Below are positions 5,021 through 7,039 of a stretch of 7,039 nt of DNA, in pieces. How positions within the stretch are numbered: position 1 is the first letter of the stretch; each line of letters begins with the position of its first letter. This stretch comes from JAPLXD01 sp041661585 (lineage in GTDB: Bacteria; Patescibacteriota; Minisyncoccia; Moranbacterales; UBA11712): NCBI GenBank assembly GCA_041661585.1, contig JBAZUC010000039.1, forward strand, positions 1-7,039, read 5' to 3'. The translations under genes and the position numbers were made by a program. The notes beneath the pieces are model-generated. The model was given only the letters and a program-made list of their open reading frames with translations, made no database searches and had not been told where the DNA came from.

Positions 5021-6397
5021 CTAATGATAGATGATCATCTGATCGACCGTCGTGCCGCTTCCGTACAAGGCTCCGACATATGCCCGCGTCGAGCTTAAGA
5101 ATATATTGGCTCCCCAGTATGGATCATGAACGACATAATCACCGTTTTTATCTTTGTCATGAATGACCACGTAGTGTCCCGCTCCCCTCTTTGTGGATCG
5201 CACGAAGACAATGACCGGATTTTTGTTTTTTATTTCAGTGTCAATAACATTCCAATTAATGTTTCCATGCGCGTTCGAAGAAGCAAGATTGATGCCTTTC
5301 CACGATTTCGGCCAGACGATGAGATCGTGTGAAAAGATCGGCTGTTTGGCAAGCGTTCCCGGATTGATATTTTCTCCGTGATAGTTGAAGACCATTGCCA
5401 CTGCCGTCACCGCGCAGCCATAACTTTTCATGAGAGTATTGGAATATCCGATCCCCTGGTCGCCCCAGCGTGAATCGCGCTGATTGAAATACCAGCTCGT
5501 GGAAGCCAGTCCAGATTTTGGTTTTTTGAGCGTCGCTTCAACGGCCGCGAGATCGGAACTTTTCTGCTGGCTCAATTCATCGATATCTCCGAGAAGACCT
5601 TGCTTTTGCTGTTCCACGCGTTGAAGAAGCTGCTGGTATTTTTGTTCCTCTCCGTTCGTATCGGCCAGCAACTGTTCCTTTGTTGTTTGTTCACCGTCGA
5701 GCGCCATTTTCTTTTGGGCTATATTCCCTCTTTGCTCTTTTTGTTGTTCGTTTTTTGCCTCGAGCGTTTTTTTCGCTCCCTCCAAAATATTTTTCGCGTC
5801 CGTGATGGAACTCAAAACTTCATCGACTTTTGATCCGGTCTGGGAGATATATTCCGTTTGATTCATGAATTCGGAAAAGCTCGAATTCTTGAGAAGCATT
5901 TCCGCGAGGGTATCCTGATCGTTTTCATAATAGGCTTGAAGCAGCTGCCCCAAAACAATTTTCTGCCCTTCGATATCTTTTCTCTTTGTTTCGATTTGCG
6001 TTGAGAGCGAGCCGATATCTTGCTCCGTGGAGTCGATTTTCTGCTGAATGCTTGCCACATCGCGCTCAAGTGAAGAAATCTGCCCTTCCATCAGCTTTAT
6101 CTGATTTCCAAGCGTCTGGGCTTTGTTTTGATTGAGTTCGATCATCTGGCGATAGTTCTCCGCCTTCTGCTCGAGATCTTGGATCTGCTGCTGTTTGTCC
6201 TGAATCTGCTGCTGATCGGCGGCATTTGTGGCCGAAGGGGCGGTTGTACCACTATTGCTTGGGGTGCTTTGGGCGAATGAATTTTTTGCAATGAAATTTG
6301 CAGCCAGGAAAATAAGAATAAAACAAAAAACTGTCATCGCGTAGCGATACCTAAATTTGAAATTTGAAATTTGAAATTTGAAATTTTTTATATTCAC
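5021..6397 (-). CDS. Secreted coiled-coil protein with C-terminal C39-like cysteine peptidase domain (PcsB/EnvC-like architecture)
   Basis: The long form has 458 residues. Numbering from its GTG start, residues 22-42 are a hydrophobic signal sequence with a likely cleavage after S-F-A (42/43), so the mature protein is exported. Residues about 60-295 are Gln/Glu/Lys-rich coiled coil. The segment near 148-200 (L-L-Q-A-Y-Y-E-N, then S-F-S-E-F-M-N-Q) closely follows the pattern of PcsB and EnvC coiled coils, which regulate septal peptidoglycan hydrolysis. Residues about 301-458 are a C39-family (papain-like) domain: Q306 in Y-F-N-Q-R-D, C328 in Y-G-C-A-V-T-A-V-A-M, H408 in G-A-G-H-Y-V-V and D425 in H-D-P-Y-W-G. 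The start is uncertain. GTG at 6397 lies 4 bases after gltX but has no Shine-Dalgarno, and its first 15 residues are largely encoded by a heptamer repeat. ATG at 6337 gives 438 residues but lacks the basic residues normally preceding a signal helix. It is downstream of gltX and probably co-transcribed. The substrate is unknown. Confidence 0.9.
   Translation of the reverse strand: MNIKNFKFQISNFKFRYRYAMTVFCFILIFLAANFIAKNSFAQSTPSNSGTTAPSATNAADQQQIQDKQQQIQDLEQKAENYRQMIELNQNKAQTLGNQIKLMEGQISSLERDVASIQQKIDSTEQDIGSLSTQIETKRKDIEGQKIVLGQLLQAYYENDQDTLAEMLLKNSSFSEFMNQTEYISQTGSKVDEVLSSITDAKNILEGAKKTLEAKNEQQKEQRGNIAQKKMALDGEQTTKEQLLADTNGEEQKYQQLLQRVEQQKQGLLGDIDELSQQKSSDLAAVEATLKKPKSGLASTSWYFNQRDSRWGDQGIGYSNTLMKSYGCAVTAVAMVFNYHGENINPGTLAKQPIFSHDLIVWPKSWKGINLASSNAHGNINWNVIDTEIKNKNPVIVFVRSTKRGAGHYVVIHDKDKNGDYVVHDPYWGANIFLSSTRAYVGALYGSGTTVDQMIIYH
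6353..6386. repeat. Heptamer tandem repeat (AAATTTG), 4.9 copies
   Basis: Four perfect copies of AAATTTG (6353-6380) are followed by AAATTT. The array lies between gltX and the signal sequence of the coiled-coil peptidase gene. Read on the minus strand from the GTG at 6397, it encodes a K-F-Q-I-S-N-F type peptide. It is either a noncoding spacer repeat or the basic N-terminal part of that gene's signal peptide. Confidence 0.9.
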
Positions 6398-6401
6398 TGT
6401 T

Positions 6402-7039
6402 TTAATTTTTTGCCAACTCTATGGCGCTACTAATTCTCTTAACACTTTCCTCTTTTCCTATCACCCACGCCACTTCCCACGGCGACGGGCTTTTTTCTTT
6501 TCCGGTGAGCGCCACCCTCAAAGGCCAGAGCAGCTCTCCCCTATTCTTTGGGTCAGCCACGGCCATCAGTTTATCTTTTATATTGTCGAGCGTCCAATCC
6601 CCTTCTTCGGTGCCAGAAAATATTTCCAGAGATTTTTGAAGGGACTTTTGCAAATCGTCATCGCTCATTTCTTTCCATTTCAATATTTTTTTGTCATATT
6701 CCGGCGCGTCAAAATAAAATTCAGTGTTTTCGGCAATATCCGAAAGTTTTTTCATCCGCTCTCTTTCCACGCTAACAATTTTTTGAAGATATTCGCCGGA
6801 CAATTTTTCTTCGTACTCTGCAAGATACGGACGGCAAAGTTCGACCAAATCTTTTATATTTTTTTCGCGGATATAGAGGCCGTTCATCCAATCCAACTTT
6901 TCCAGATCAAAGATCGCTCCGGCCTTGTTGAGTTTCGCCACATCAAATTCTTCCGCAAGCGCGTCAAGAGAAAATATCTCCTGCTCTGTTTTCGGATTCC
7001 AGCCGAGAAGCGCGATGAAATTCACAACCGCTTCCGGAA
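6402..7039 (-). CDS. gltX: Glutamyl-tRNA synthetase, C-terminal part (5' end outside the window)
   Basis: Some 212 residues of the C-terminal half are present, and the frame stays open to the right edge. The GTG at 7025 is an internal Val, because the codons before it read P-E-A-V and lead into V-N-F-I-A-L-L-G-W-N-P, a hallmark of bacterial GluRS. D-W-M-N-G-L-Y-I-R about 45 residues further on, and G-K-E-K-S-P-S-P-W-E-V near the end, are also typical; this part forms the linker and the anticodon-binding helical domains. The enzyme charges tRNA(Glu) with glutamate in the cytoplasm. The catalytic HIGH and KMSKS motifs lie outside the window. The TAA stop at 6402-6404 is 4 bases from the possible GTG start of the coiled-coil peptidase gene. 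Nothing suggests truncation at the C-terminus. Confidence 0.95.
   Translation of the reverse strand, partial: PEAVVNFIALLGWNPKTEQEIFSLDALAEEFDVAKLNKAGAIFDLEKLDWMNGLYIREKNIKDLVELCRPYLAEYEEKLSGEYLQKIVSVERERMKKLSDIAENTEFYFDAPEYDKKILKWKEMSDDDLQKSLQKSLEIFSGTEEGDWTLDNIKDKLMAVADPKNRGELLWPLRVALTGKEKSPSPWEVAWVIGKEESVKRISSAIELAKN

Noticed and set aside
7023..7025. GTG as a true start for the gltX fragment
   Set aside because: The preceding codons continue the conserved GluRS sequence, so this is an internal valine and the gene is cut by the window edge.

Overview
This window looks like a compact bacterial chromosome segment of moderate GC, most plausibly from the Candidate Phyla Radiation (Patescibacteria, Parcubacteria-like). 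That placement is inference. It rests on short intergenic gaps, poorly conserved ribosome binding sites, a family of small unrecognised proteins, an A/T heptamer tandem repeat between genes, a coiled-coil plus C39 peptidase secreted protein, and a bare two-gene Isc system. No phylogenetic marker is complete here. UGA behaves as a stop (positions 540-542 and 2558-2560) and no gene has an internal UGA, so the code looks standard rather than the UGA-glycine code of some CPR lineages.

Layout, plus strand: (1) an unrecognised protein open to the left edge, possibly related to restriction-endonuclease-like folds; (2) an HD-domain phosphohydrolase of the dNTPase/SAMHD1-like type with all metal ligands; (3) one uninterrupted reading frame joining a complete M23 (LytM) peptidase to a complete GIY-YIG nuclease; (4) a single-domain bacteriohemerythrin. 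These four are separated by only 27-40 bases and are probably co-transcribed. After a 130-base gap that carries a long inverted repeat ending on the next start codon come (5) iscS and (6) iscU, 4 bases apart and closed by a strong intrinsic terminator at 4822-4854.

Layout, minus strand: gltX (C-terminal part, open to the right edge) is followed by a secreted coiled-coil plus C39-peptidase protein that resembles PcsB/EnvC-type cell-wall factors. The two transcription units converge on a 232-base gap (4789-5020). It holds the iscU terminator and a cluster of self-complementary segments.

How the genes fit together: iscS and iscU form a minimal Fe-S cluster assembly pair (sulfur donor plus scaffold), with no IscR, IscA, HscA/B or ferredoxin beside them. 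The hemerythrin just upstream binds O2 at a di-iron site, so an iron/oxygen theme is plausible but not shown. The most unusual items are the M23-GIY-YIG fusion and the inverted-repeat leader that would enclose the iscS start region.
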